5,559 bases of DNA from Chloroflexi bacterium RBG_19FT_COMBO_55_16 (lineage in GTDB: Bacteria > Chloroflexota > Anaerolineae > Anaerolineales > UBA4823). A model generated the notes under the pieces. It had not been told where the DNA came from, ran no database searches, and saw only the letters and a program-made list of their open reading frames with translations. Below, one piece after another: positions 1-5,559 of this stretch. The position numbers were made by a program, and so were the translations under genes. Every line of letters begins with the position of its first letter. The stretch's first letter is position 1. The stretch covers positions 1-5,559 of the forward strand of contig MGOK01000139.1 in the NCBI GenBank assembly GCA_001795335.1. Reading direction: 5' to 3'.

Positions 1-1
1 C

Positions 2-241
2 CACGACTCGCAGTATTCAGACGAACTGTACCGGAGCCGGGTTGGCTTCGGTCACAGCAGCCTGACGCATGCCCTGCGTTTCGCCCAGCTGGCTGAGGTG
101 GGCGGCTTCGTGCCCTTTCACCACGACCCCGCGCACAGCGATGAGCAAATTGACCAGATGATCGAGCAGGCGCTGGGTGAACTCCAGCCGCGCTTCCCGC
201 TGACCGCGGGGAAGGAAGGGCTGGTGATTGAGTTGGAGTAA
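2..241 (+). CDS. MBL-fold metallo-hydrolase, C-terminal fragment
   Basis: This is the last 79 codons of a gene that begins before the window and stops at TAA 239-241. The readable peptide starts HDSQYSDELY, continues with a GFGHSSLTHALRFAQ stretch and then FVPFHHDPAHSDEQID. In many metallo-beta-lactamase-fold hydrolases (the RNase Z/PhnP-like branch), a D-x-Q-Y-(T/S) segment followed by G-(W/F)-G-H-S and then F-H-H-D-P near the C-terminus supplies metal ligands of the two-metal site; the Asp of HDSQ and the His of HHDP fit these positions. A hydrolase of phosphodiester or related bonds is therefore likely, but the substrate cannot be told because the HxHxDH motif lies outside the window. No signal or membrane segment is visible in the fragment. 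The next gene is 305 bases away with its own promoter, so they are not one operon. Confidence 0.85.
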   Translation, partial: HDSQYSDELYRSRVGFGHSSLTHALRFAQLAEVGGFVPFHHDPAHSDEQIDQMIEQALGELQPRFPLTAGKEGLVIELE

Positions 242-264
242 TCCCCTCACAGAGAAAATCTTAT

Positions 265-345
265 TCTCTCGCAGAGACGCGGAGAACGCAGAAAAAAACC
301 ATTAAATACACTCCCTCTGCGTGTCTTTGCCTCTCCGCGTGAGGA
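265..345. repeat. Imperfect long inverted repeat of the CTCTGCG intergenic type
   Basis: The left arm (about 265-292) reads TCGCAGAGACGCGGAGAACG at its core. The right arm (about 314-345) is close to its reverse complement, with GCGTGTCTTTGCCTCTCCGCG at 319-339 as its core apart from its last base. The arms are separated by an A-rich spacer of about 21 bases. Each arm is itself built of short CGCAGAG/CGCGGAG units. Similar CTCTGCG-rich palindromes are, from memory, common between genes in Chloroflexota and cyanobacteria. It sits just after the metallo-hydrolase stop codon, so a transcript could fold here and the element may act as a terminator or RNA stabiliser, but there is no classical T-tract. 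It could also be a small non-autonomous mobile repeat. Confidence 0.65.
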
Positions 346-376
346 TATTCCCTGATAGAGTTCGGGGGGATTTTGC

Positions 377-406
377 GCGAATCGTGTCAAATGTCACTTG
401 ATTCGC
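377..406. promoter_or_regulatory. Possible operator: inverted repeat over the -35 box
   Basis: A perfect 7-base inverted repeat, GCGAATC (377-383) and GATTCGC (400-406), has a 16-base centre that also contains the direct pair TGTCA-AATGTCA. The right arm overlaps the -35 box TTGATT at 398-403. A protein dimer binding here would compete with RNA polymerase, so this could be a repressor site. It is an inference from position and symmetry; no regulator gene is visible in the window. Confidence 0.4.
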
Positions 407-426
407 ACCTGGGATGTTTCTATAAT
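398..426 (+). promoter_or_regulatory. Housekeeping (sigma-70 type) promoter of the lipoprotein gene
   Basis: The -35 element TTGATT (398-403) keeps the TTGA core, the spacer is exactly 17 bases (404-420), and the -10 element is a full-consensus TATAAT (421-426). Transcription should start near 432-434, giving a leader of about 113 bases before the lipoprotein ATG. The region around it is AT-richer than the genes. No better promoter lies closer to the gene; a GATAAT at 509-514 lacks a matching -35 box. Confidence 0.8.
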
Positions 427-534
427 CAACATACACCGCTCCGGTAAGTTCTGTGCAACTGGCTGTCATTCCGCGCCGACAATAAAGCTTCATCCCTGAC
501 GGACGTTTGATAATCCGACCAATCGGCCAGGTGC

Positions 535-542
535 AAAGGAGG
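535..542 (+). promoter_or_regulatory. Ribosome binding site of the lipoprotein gene
   Basis: AAAGGAGG ends four bases before the ATG at 547. It is a strong Shine-Dalgarno match and fixes this start, which is also the one that gives a complete lipoprotein signal peptide. The alternative ATG at 507 in another frame has no such site and gives only a short overlapping frame. Confidence 0.8.
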
Positions 543-546
543 AACC

Positions 547-2199
547 ATGAACATCCGGTTTTTCCTACCAGGTCCTTCTTTCAGAGGATTTGGACCACCG
601 TTAACTGTCCTCATCCTGGTTCTGGCAGCCGCCGGTTGCCAGGCGGCGGCTCAGCCGGTCGGTCCCATCCCCACGCAGCAGGCGCTCGCCTCGCCGACCC
701 TGGCTATCACGCCTGAACTCCCCAGCGTTACCCCCACCCCAGCGCCGAGCCCCTCCCCGACCAGCGCACCCATCCCCGGCATCGACACGCCGATCACCAT
801 CGATGGAGTCCAGCTGCTCCTGGTCGAAGCCGGCTTCCACGAGACTTATACGCTGATCATTCAAGAGCTCAAGCCAAATTCTCCCGACGATCAATTGCTG
901 GTGGTGAAGACCAGGGCGATCTCCGGCGATCCGGCTGTTTCTGATGCGTGGTTGCAGCAAGGCGAGGTCTTCATCGTCGATGCGAACGGCCAAACCTACA
1001 CAAACGCAGCCGGGGCTTCTGGGACTATCATGGGCGAAGAGAACGTGATGGTCTGGGCCTTTTCCGTCTCCAGACAGGCGCAAGGCCTGGTCTTGAAACT
1101 GCCCGCCGGCAACCAGATCCCCCTGGCGCAAACCCTTTCCGGAGAGGCTCAGGCTGCGCCCGGCGCCGCAGGGGTCCAACCCACCACAGCGTCAGAACCG
1201 GCTCCCACACCAGTCATGCCCGTTTTGACGGATGGCACCAGCAGCTATCGGTTGACTCTGAGCGAGATGACCACCCAAGGGACAGCACAAACTGCAACCG
1301 GACCCCAGGAAGTCCTCGCCGATCCTGGCAAGGCGTTCTTGAAACTCAGATTGGAATACCAGAGCGGCGAGAATCTCTTCGATCTCATCATGGGCGAGGG
1401 GGATAAGATGGACCAGAACTTCGTCAGCGATGAGCCGGGTCGAAAATATCCACTGGTGAGCACCACGGCTCCGATTGACGAGCCGGACTGGATCGTGATG
1501 CTCTTCGAACAAATGCCAGTTGAGACCGGCGCGGTCGTTCTGCACTTACTCGACTTTCCTGAGATTACGCTGGAAGTTCCCCAACCGGGTCAGGCAGGCG
1601 CCGCGGGGACTGAGATCCCGGCCCAGGCCGCGCCCGATTGGCCAGCCGCAGTCAGCGAGCCATTCGATGCGAACACCAGGGATTGGCCGGAGGGGGAGTT
1701 CGAGAACGAATACCACACCAGCCTGTGGAAGTTCTCGGCGGGGAAATACCGCTGGGAAGTCGTCGCCAGGCAACTCTTCCACTGGCTTGTATCTCCTGAG
1801 ATGAGTTCGAACTCAGATCTGTACGTCGAGGTCGAGGTGCAACAACTCAGCGGCCCAGAGAACGCCAGTTATGGGTTGGCGCTGCGCTCTTCAGACAGCG
1901 GGTTTTACTACTTTGCCATCAGCGACACAGGGTATTACCTTTTCTCCAGGGTCTACCAGGGGGATTGGGTCGATTTGATCGAATGGACGGTCTCGCCGGC
2001 AATCTTGCCGGGCCAGGTGAACAAGTTGGAAGTCATCGCCGAAGGTTCCCACTTTCGCTTATTCATCAACGGCCAGTTGGTAGACGAGTTGGACGACAGC
2101 AATAATAAGCAGGGCAAAACAGGTGTGAGCATTGCCCTGGCGAAAGCCGGCGACAAAGCGATTTTTGAATTCGACAATTTCGTCATCCTGGCGCCGTGA
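547..2199 (+). CDS. Secreted lipoprotein with C-terminal concanavalin-like (jelly-roll) module
   Basis: This is a 550-residue exported protein. Arg4 and Arg13 precede a hydrophobic core (about 19-29) and a lipobox ending Ala28-Ala29-Gly30-Cys31, so Cys31 should be lipid-modified and the protein anchored on the outer face of the membrane. Residues 32-78 form a Pro/Thr/Ser-rich spacer (TPTPAPSPSPTSAP), typical of Chloroflexota surface lipoproteins. Residues about 79-200 and 227-345 are two beta-strand-rich regions with similar layout, each starting with a strand pair and ending in an L-x-L pattern; they may be relatives of immunoglobulin-like DUF4352 domains, but this is weak. Residues about 368-550 look like a concanavalin A-like/LamG fold: EPFDANTRDWPEG at the start, then YGLALRSSDSGFYYFAIS, FRLFINGQLVDEL and a final FEFDNFVIL strand. 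Such modules bind glycans or surfaces. No catalytic motif is seen, so binding or sensing is more likely than catalysis. It is transcribed alone from the promoter at 398-426. Confidence 0.85.
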   Translation: MNIRFFLPGPSFRGFGPPLTVLILVLAAAGCQAAAQPVGPIPTQQALASPTLAITPELPSVTPTPAPSPSPTSAPIPGIDTPITIDGVQLLLVEAGFHETYTLIIQELKPNSPDDQLLVVKTRAISGDPAVSDAWLQQGEVFIVDANGQTYTNAAGASGTIMGEENVMVWAFSVSRQAQGLVLKLPAGNQIPLAQTLSGEAQAAPGAAGVQPTTASEPAPTPVMPVLTDGTSSYRLTLSEMTTQGTAQTATGPQEVLADPGKAFLKLRLEYQSGENLFDLIMGEGDKMDQNFVSDEPGRKYPLVSTTAPIDEPDWIVMLFEQMPVETGAVVLHLLDFPEITLEVPQPGQAGAAGTEIPAQAAPDWPAAVSEPFDANTRDWPEGEFENEYHTSLWKFSAGKYRWEVVARQLFHWLVSPEMSSNSDLYVEVEVQQLSGPENASYGLALRSSDSGFYYFAISDTGYYLFSRVYQGDWVDLIEWTVSPAILPGQVNKLEVIAEGSHFRLFINGQLVDELDDSNNKQGKTGVSIALAKAGDKAIFEFDNFVILAP

Positions 2200-2229
2200 G
2201 GTCTTATCTTGGGTGAACCCGCGGACCGG

Positions 2230-3000
2230 TTAAAGCCGCGATTGCGCCTCGGGGTCGGCATCGTATTCGGAAATGCAATAGTAGAGATTTCCCTCGCCGG
2301 TGCCGTCACCATCGCCATCGCCTTTGCTTAGTGACATCTGGATGTTGACCAAGATTTCCACCGGAATGCCCGAATCCTTCAGATTCTCCCTCAAGGCATT
2401 GATCCACTCTAAATCGAATTCATCCGTGTGCAGGTGGGATTTGGACCACTGGTGCGAGCCCGGCCTGCTTGATCTTCTCCAGCTGAGCGATAGTCTCCTT
2501 CATCAGCCCTTTGGTTGGTATCTTGATCTTTTTGTCCGGTATTTCTGGTGTTTTCACCTGCGGTCGAACTGGCTGCTTGATCTCGGCATCTTCAATCTTC
2601 AGCCAATCCAGCATGTCCGCGACCGTGCCGTTGAGCACGTTGAGATCGATGCTGGACGACCGGACGCCGTAGGCAGCGCCTTTCATATTCCCGTCGGCTG
2701 AATACTGCTAGAGACGCCATTTATTGACGCCTGGGACTTGGTAGATCTCGATAGGATCGTCCTCGTCCCGCCTGGGGGCGTATGGGTATCCGGCGAGCCA
2801 CAGATCAATAAGCCTCTTGATTTGGGATTTCGTAGCAGTAGGAAACACTGATAAGGCGAAAGCGGATCCAAAGCGGGGTTGAGCCAATTCGGAGAGCCGT
2901 CCACAAGCCGCCGAAACGAAGCAGAAGAACCGTCTGAGCCGGGAATGTCAAAACCGACTTCAGGTAAGGCGCTCAACCCGCCCTCCAGAATAGGGGAGAC
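2230..3000 (-). pseudogene. Decayed gene of unknown function (nonsense plus frameshifts)
   Basis: Three - strand pieces read as one protein when joined. The N-terminal piece (about 3000-2855) contains FRRLVDGSPNWLNPALDPL. The middle piece (about 2850-2465) contains TKSQIKRLIDLWLAGYPYAP and YQVPGVNKWRL, then an in-frame TAG (2708-2710), then QYSADGNMKGAAYGVRSSS and DLNVLNGTVADMLDWLKIED. The C-terminal piece (about 2463-2230) contains HTDEFDLEWINALRENLKD, a GDGDGDGTGEG stretch and YYCISEYDADPEAQSRL before TAA (2230-2232). One extra base at about 2461-2465 joins the last two pieces well; a second shift near 2850 is probable. The ATG at 2684-2686 has no ribosome binding site, so a separate small gene starting there is unlikely. 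The charged, soluble sequence has no membrane segments and I do not recognise the family. The 5' end disappears towards the mobile unit, which may have truncated it. Sequencing or assembly errors could mimic the lesions. The gene converges on the lipoprotein gene, with 30 bases between their stop codons. Confidence 0.6.
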
Positions 3001-3024
3001 ACGGCTGCCAGGCGCGTGGGGATA

Positions 3025-3050
3025 GCCTGATAGCAGTGTCTGCATCAGGC
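3025..3050. repeat. Strong hairpin downstream of the transposase gene
   Basis: GCCTGAT (3025-3031) pairs with ATCAGGC (3044-3050), and inside it GCAG (3033-3036) pairs with CTGC (3040-3043) around a three-base loop, with one bulged A at 3032: 11 base pairs in all. It lies 29 bases beyond the transposase stop codon. There is no T-run on the transcript side, so it is not a textbook terminator, though it may slow decay or block incoming transcription. The same CCTGAT/ATCAGG core recurs in the hairpin at the other end of the unit (5478-5510), so it could instead be a recognition site of the transposase or its partner. Confidence 0.6.
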
Positions 3051-3078
3051 AGATTGAAAGAACAGAACGCCTACAAGT

Positions 3079-4791
3079 TCAGGTTACGCAGTTGGCCTGA
3101 GTGGCTTCCCGCACCAGGCGAGCCAGCGTGCTCAAAGTGTCTAGGACGTCGGCCAGGAAGATCAGGGCTTTAGAGCGGGCCATCCCGTAGACCGGCAAAC
3201 GTTTGAGCCCCCAGTCTTCAAAAGTCGCGTTGCGGCCTTCCACCGCATTGCGAGCTCGGGGATAGAGCGCCTTCCAGGTTGAACTGCCCATGGGGACATC
3301 CCGCACCAGGCGGATGGAAGCATCGCCAAAGCGCTCGCCGACATTGATCACCCGGCCGTGCGGGTGATCTTCGGCCTGGTAAGGGCACTCTGGCGGGGGA
3401 TAGGTAACCTGGGCGAGCTTGACGCGTGGGTCCCTGCCCTGCAAACAGGCCTGATCACAGGCCCATTTATGCCGCTGGCGTTCTCGATCAAAGCCGTAAG
3501 AGTTCAACGCATAACCATAGGCACAGATCGGGCGTCCCCGATCATCATAGCCCCGTGTGGGCCACTGGCTTGGGTCGCGATCGGTGGCGTGTTGGCGCCG
3601 ATCAATGATTCGCCGGGCGTGAAGGTGAGCGTAAACCGTGTGCAGAAAGACATCAAAACCCAGCCCGGCATCTCCCGCCACGGCATCCACCCGCAGATCG
3701 GGATAGTGATCCTTCAACTGCAAGAGCAGGGCCGCACTGGGAAGCTCTTCATGCTCATGGGCGGGTCGAACCTCATCCAACAGAGTCAGGCTGAAGCGTC
3801 GCAGGGGATCGGCCAGGCGTAACGGCAGGCTGCGGTAGCCGTAGTGCGCTTGGCCACTTTCCTGTTCGGCTGTATCGGCGCCGGTGGAGCGGTTCGGACT
3901 ATCTGCGGGCTGGTTGGAGCCGGTGTACCAGACATAGCGCGCTTCCCGATCACGGGGAGTGGCCTGGCGGCAGAACTGAGCGCAGGCCAGCGTATCACAA
4001 TCACACCCCCGGCGCTCTTTTTCCTTGGCCGGACAGGGGCGGGGATTTTCAGGCGGACTGGGCTGGTAGCAACTCTCGGTCACCGCAATACAGCGCACCT
4101 GGGAAGCGGCATCGTGGAGCTGCCCATCCGGACACAGCAAGGCAGCCTGCCAGGCTTGTGGGCTGAGCACAGGCACCTGGCGCAGGATGCCGACCGCTTC
4201 CACCAACAGCAGATTCAATCTTTGCACCACCACCTGGAGGATCGCTTCCCCCTGCTCCACGCTCACCGTCTGCCCACCGGCCTCTGAATGGTGCCCCAGA
4301 GTGGTCAGAAAGTAGCGCACGCCGCCTTCACTGGGATAGTCCCCGTTCCGAAAGCCAAACCAACGGGCATAATCGGCATAGCGCGCGTCGGCCAGGTTTT
4401 TGAGGCTCTGGCTGCGATTCCACTGGTTGGCAATTTGCCAGGCAACCAGCAGAAAGAAGGAAACAGGGTCGAAAGGCTCCCAGCCCCGCCCCGATTTCCA
4501 ACCCAACAGATACGCCAAAACCGGCCGCAAACCGCTGAAATCGACCAAGCGCAGCAGCAGGTCAAAGTCGGACAGCTCCTTCCACGTCAAAACCCGAGCG
4601 GGGTCGACCAGTTCCGCTTGCCAGGGGTAGACGTACTCAGAGCGGTAGTGTTTCTTCGGCGAAGCCGGTATGGCGGGCGGGGTGGGCCATTTCAACGGCA
4701 GGCTTTTCTGCAGGCTCAACAGATTGCATTGGCTGACAAAGAGGCCATCTTCAGCTCGGGCTTGCTCGGGAGTGGTTCTAGGGGCGTTCAT
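3079..4791 (-). CDS. DDE transposase (IS1182/IS5-like layout)
   Basis: This 570-residue protein should cut and join the ends of its element. Residues about 105-166 (FDPVSFFLLVAWQIANQWN, then SLKNLADARYADYARWFGF and a GGVRYFLTTL stretch) resemble the N-terminal DNA-binding domain (DUF772 type) of IS1182/IS5-like transposases. Likely catalytic residues are Asp222 or Asp227 in CPDGQLHDAAS, Asp374 in VAGDAGLGFD, and Glu518 in ARNAVEGRNATFEDWGLKR. Two cysteine clusters, Cys253/263/265/270/274 and Cys445/449/469, could bind zinc; the second falls in the usual insertion before the catalytic Glu. The open frame runs 54 codons further upstream, but that part is antisense-like in composition and lies within the sigma gene. 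The ATG at 4791 is chosen because it follows GGGGAGGG. It overlaps the sigma gene by 14 bases, so translation is probably coupled. The frame is intact, so the element may still be active. The exact IS family is not settled. Confidence 0.85.
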   Translation of the reverse strand: MNAPRTTPEQARAEDGLFVSQCNLLSLQKSLPLKWPTPPAIPASPKKHYRSEYVYPWQAELVDPARVLTWKELSDFDLLLRLVDFSGLRPVLAYLLGWKSGRGWEPFDPVSFFLLVAWQIANQWNRSQSLKNLADARYADYARWFGFRNGDYPSEGGVRYFLTTLGHHSEAGGQTVSVEQGEAILQVVVQRLNLLLVEAVGILRQVPVLSPQAWQAALLCPDGQLHDAASQVRCIAVTESCYQPSPPENPRPCPAKEKERRGCDCDTLACAQFCRQATPRDREARYVWYTGSNQPADSPNRSTGADTAEQESGQAHYGYRSLPLRLADPLRRFSLTLLDEVRPAHEHEELPSAALLLQLKDHYPDLRVDAVAGDAGLGFDVFLHTVYAHLHARRIIDRRQHATDRDPSQWPTRGYDDRGRPICAYGYALNSYGFDRERQRHKWACDQACLQGRDPRVKLAQVTYPPPECPYQAEDHPHGRVINVGERFGDASIRLVRDVPMGSSTWKALYPRARNAVEGRNATFEDWGLKRLPVYGMARSKALIFLADVLDTLSTLARLVREATQANCVT

Positions 4792-5479
4792 GACGCCCTC
4801 CCCGCCGTTTGAGCCAGACCTGAGCCAGTTGGTCGGCCAATTCATACTGCTGCTGGTTGTGGCGGGCCAACAGGCTGCGCAGTTCCTGACTGTGTGCCGG
4901 TTGGCGCAGCCACACCAGGGCTTCGTTGCGCAATTGCCGCACCCGCTCGCCACTCAACCCGAGTTGTTCGCCAATGGCTTGCAAGGTCTGTGGCTCAAGC
5001 CCCTTCAAGCCGTAGTAAGCCGTGATGACTGAGCGCAACCGTTTGGGCAGGCGTTTCACCAGGGCTAACAGGCTCTGGCGAACTTCCTGCTGGTCTCTCA
5101 GCCCGGCCGGGTCAGGACCAGTCTGATACCAGTACACCACCAGAACCCCGACCGGCACTTCTCGCCGTAATCGACGCCATTCGGACTTTACAGCCGCCCA
5201 GACATACCGCATAATTGCCTGGTAGGCGTAGGTCGCAAAGGTTGTGCCCCGCCCAGGATCGTAACCCAAAATGGCCCGCCACAATCCCCGGCGACCGGCT
5301 TGGAGCGCATCTTCATAGGGGAGGGCGAGCAACCACTGGCGCTGAACGACCAGATGAACCAGCCCCTCGTGGCGCTGCATGAGTTCGTTCAAACTGGCAG
5401 TGCATCCCGCCTGCGCCTGCTCGAACAGGGTGGCTTCAGTCCGCCAACTGGAGTCACCCCTTTCTGCTTCTGAAAACAT
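4778..5479 (-). CDS. Sigma-70-like protein paired with the transposase
   Basis: This 233-residue protein has the core of a bacterial sigma factor. Region 2 spans about residues 18-100, with YEDALQAGRRGLWRAILGYD and then GRGTTFATYAYQAIMRYVW, the usual core-RNA-polymerase and -10 binding surfaces. Region 4 spans about 142-192, with LPKRLRSVITAYYGLKGLE, TLQAIGEQLGLSGERVRQLR and NEALVWLR, the -35 helix-turn-helix. No region 1.1 is present, and only a 40-residue linker takes the place of region 3. A tail of about 40 residues after region 4 (rich in Gln, Leu and Arg, helix-prone) is unusual and could contact the transposase. The ATG at 5479 is used because GGAGGT lies six bases upstream; a GTG at 5518 in the same frame has no such site. 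The gene ends 14 bases inside the transposase gene. It may direct transcription of the element or serve as a DNA-binding accessory; this cannot be told from sequence. Confidence 0.85.
   Translation of the reverse strand: MFSEAERGDSSWRTEATLFEQAQAGCTASLNELMQRHEGLVHLVVQRQWLLALPYEDALQAGRRGLWRAILGYDPGRGTTFATYAYQAIMRYVWAAVKSEWRRLRREVPVGVLVVYWYQTGPDPAGLRDQQEVRQSLLALVKRLPKRLRSVITAYYGLKGLEPQTLQAIGEQLGLSGERVRQLRNEALVWLRQPAHSQELRSLLARHNQQQYELADQLAQVWLKRRGGRHERP
4796..4803 (-). promoter_or_regulatory. Ribosome binding site of the transposase gene
   Basis: GGGGAGGG lies inside the end of the sigma gene, four bases before the ATG at 4791. It decides the transposase start against the longer open frame, and with the 14-base overlap it supports re-initiation by ribosomes finishing the sigma gene. 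Confidence 0.75.
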
Positions 5480-5510
5480 CAGGGCACCTCCGTGTTTGAG
5501 ATGCCCTGAT
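5478..5510 (-). promoter_or_regulatory. Hairpin over the start codon of the sigma gene
   Basis: In the transcript, ATCAGGGCA (from 5510 down to 5502) pairs perfectly with TGCCCTGAT (5486 to 5478) around a 15-base loop. The last two paired bases are the A and U of the AUG at 5479, and the Shine-Dalgarno GGAGGT (5491-5486) lies at the end of the loop with its last base in the stem. Folding should lower initiation and so, through coupling, transposase synthesis too. The same palindrome could also be a protein binding site on DNA. Nine perfect pairs at just this place make chance unlikely, but no function has been tested. Confidence 0.6.
5486..5491 (-). promoter_or_regulatory. Ribosome binding site of the sigma-like gene
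   Basis: GGAGGT lies six bases before the ATG at 5479, ideal spacing, and fixes this start. It is partly held in the hairpin at 5478-5510. The promoter of the operon is not seen; only about 50 bases upstream of the hairpin are in the window, AT-rich with no convincing -35/-10 pair. Confidence 0.7.
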
Positions 5511-5559
5511 TGCATCACTTTTTTCGCTTCTTGACGGGGTTGATTTTAATCTTCTCTAC

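Larger units (their letters stand above)
3035..5519 (-). mobile_element. Insertion sequence carrying a sigma-like gene and a DDE transposase (ends approximate)
   Basis: The unit holds two overlapping genes, a sigma-70-like protein followed by a transposase, and nothing else. The ends are proposed from a short imperfect inverted match: the + strand at 3035-3051 (AGTGTCTGCATCAGGCA) resembles the - strand at 5519-5502 (AGTGATGCAATCAGGGCA). The blocks AGTG, TGCA, TCAGG and CA are shared, with small gaps. These lie 28 bases beyond the transposase stop and 23 bases before the sigma start, a fairly symmetric placement. No target duplication can be seen, and the true ends could lie farther out, on the right even past the window. 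The element lies beside a decayed gene, consistent with insertion into, or drift of, a dispensable region. Confidence 0.5.

Noticed and set aside
601..1179. 192-codon open frame on the - strand inside the lipoprotein gene
   Set aside because: It is antisense to a well-supported lipoprotein, has Arg/Gly-rich shadow composition and no ribosome binding site.
2200..2240. Terminator between the lipoprotein gene and the converging relic
   Set aside because: Only short pairs such as GGGT/ACCC and CGCGG/CCGCG are present, with no T-run.
2300..2701. 133-codon + strand open frame
   Set aside because: It runs opposite the decayed gene, whose - strand frames give clearly more protein-like sequence.
3358..4812. 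Several + strand open frames (154, 147 and 174 codons) opposite the transposase
   Set aside because: They follow from the GC-rich codon bias of the transposase gene, show no domain motif and no good ribosome binding sites.
4792..4953. N-terminal extension of the transposase
   Set aside because: The extra residues are an out-of-frame reading of the sigma gene with many Cys, Trp and Ser; the ATG at 4791 has a strong ribosome binding site.
2874..5543. Direct repeat CGGGGTTGA at 2874-2882 and 5535-5543 as possible ends of the mobile unit
   Set aside because: Nine-base repeats are expected many times by chance in a window of this size, and the flanks do not match.
3051..5550. AGATTGAAAGAAC (3051-3063) against AGATTAAAATCAA on the - strand near 5550 as terminal repeats
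   Set aside because: The match breaks up after eight bases and is AT-rich; weaker than the match at 3035-3051 and 5502-5519.
1..5559. CRISPR array, tRNA or rRNA gene
   Set aside because: No regularly spaced repeats and no tRNA or rRNA consensus stretches were seen on either strand.

Overview
The window looks like a chromosomal segment of a GC-rich, free-living bacterium, most likely a member of the Chloroflexota (Anaerolineae or Caldilineae type). This is inferred from three things: the lipoprotein with a Pro/Thr/Ser-rich linker and a C-terminal concanavalin-like module, the CTCTGCG-type intergenic repeat, and the style of the transposase. There is no rRNA or marker gene to prove it.

Left part (1-2199, + strand). 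The window opens inside the last 79 codons of an MBL-fold metallo-hydrolase. About 300 bases of non-coding DNA follow. They hold a long imperfect inverted repeat (about 265-345) and a near-ideal housekeeping promoter (TTGATT, 17-base spacer, TATAAT) whose -35 box lies in a perfect 7-base inverted repeat that could be an operator. This promoter drives a 550-residue secreted lipoprotein with two beta-rich repeat-like regions and a C-terminal jelly-roll module.

Middle part (2200-3078). No intact gene is seen. On the - strand there are pieces of one decayed, unrecognised protein gene (about 2230-3000), joined across an in-frame TAG, one clear frameshift and one probable frameshift. A strong hairpin (3025-3050) lies between this relic and the next unit.

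Right part (3079-5519, - strand). A two-gene mobile unit reads leftwards. The first gene encodes a 233-residue sigma-70-like protein with regions 2 and 4. The second encodes a 570-residue DDE transposase and overlaps the first by 14 bases with its own strong Shine-Dalgarno sequence, so the two are probably translationally coupled. A 9-base perfect inverted repeat puts the sigma gene's start codon in a stem and its Shine-Dalgarno in the loop. Short related sequences about 40 bases outside each end of the gene pair may be the terminal repeats of the element. The sigma factor-transposase pairing with a start-masking hairpin is the most interesting system here: it suggests an insertion sequence that carries its own transcription-initiation or DNA-recognition partner.
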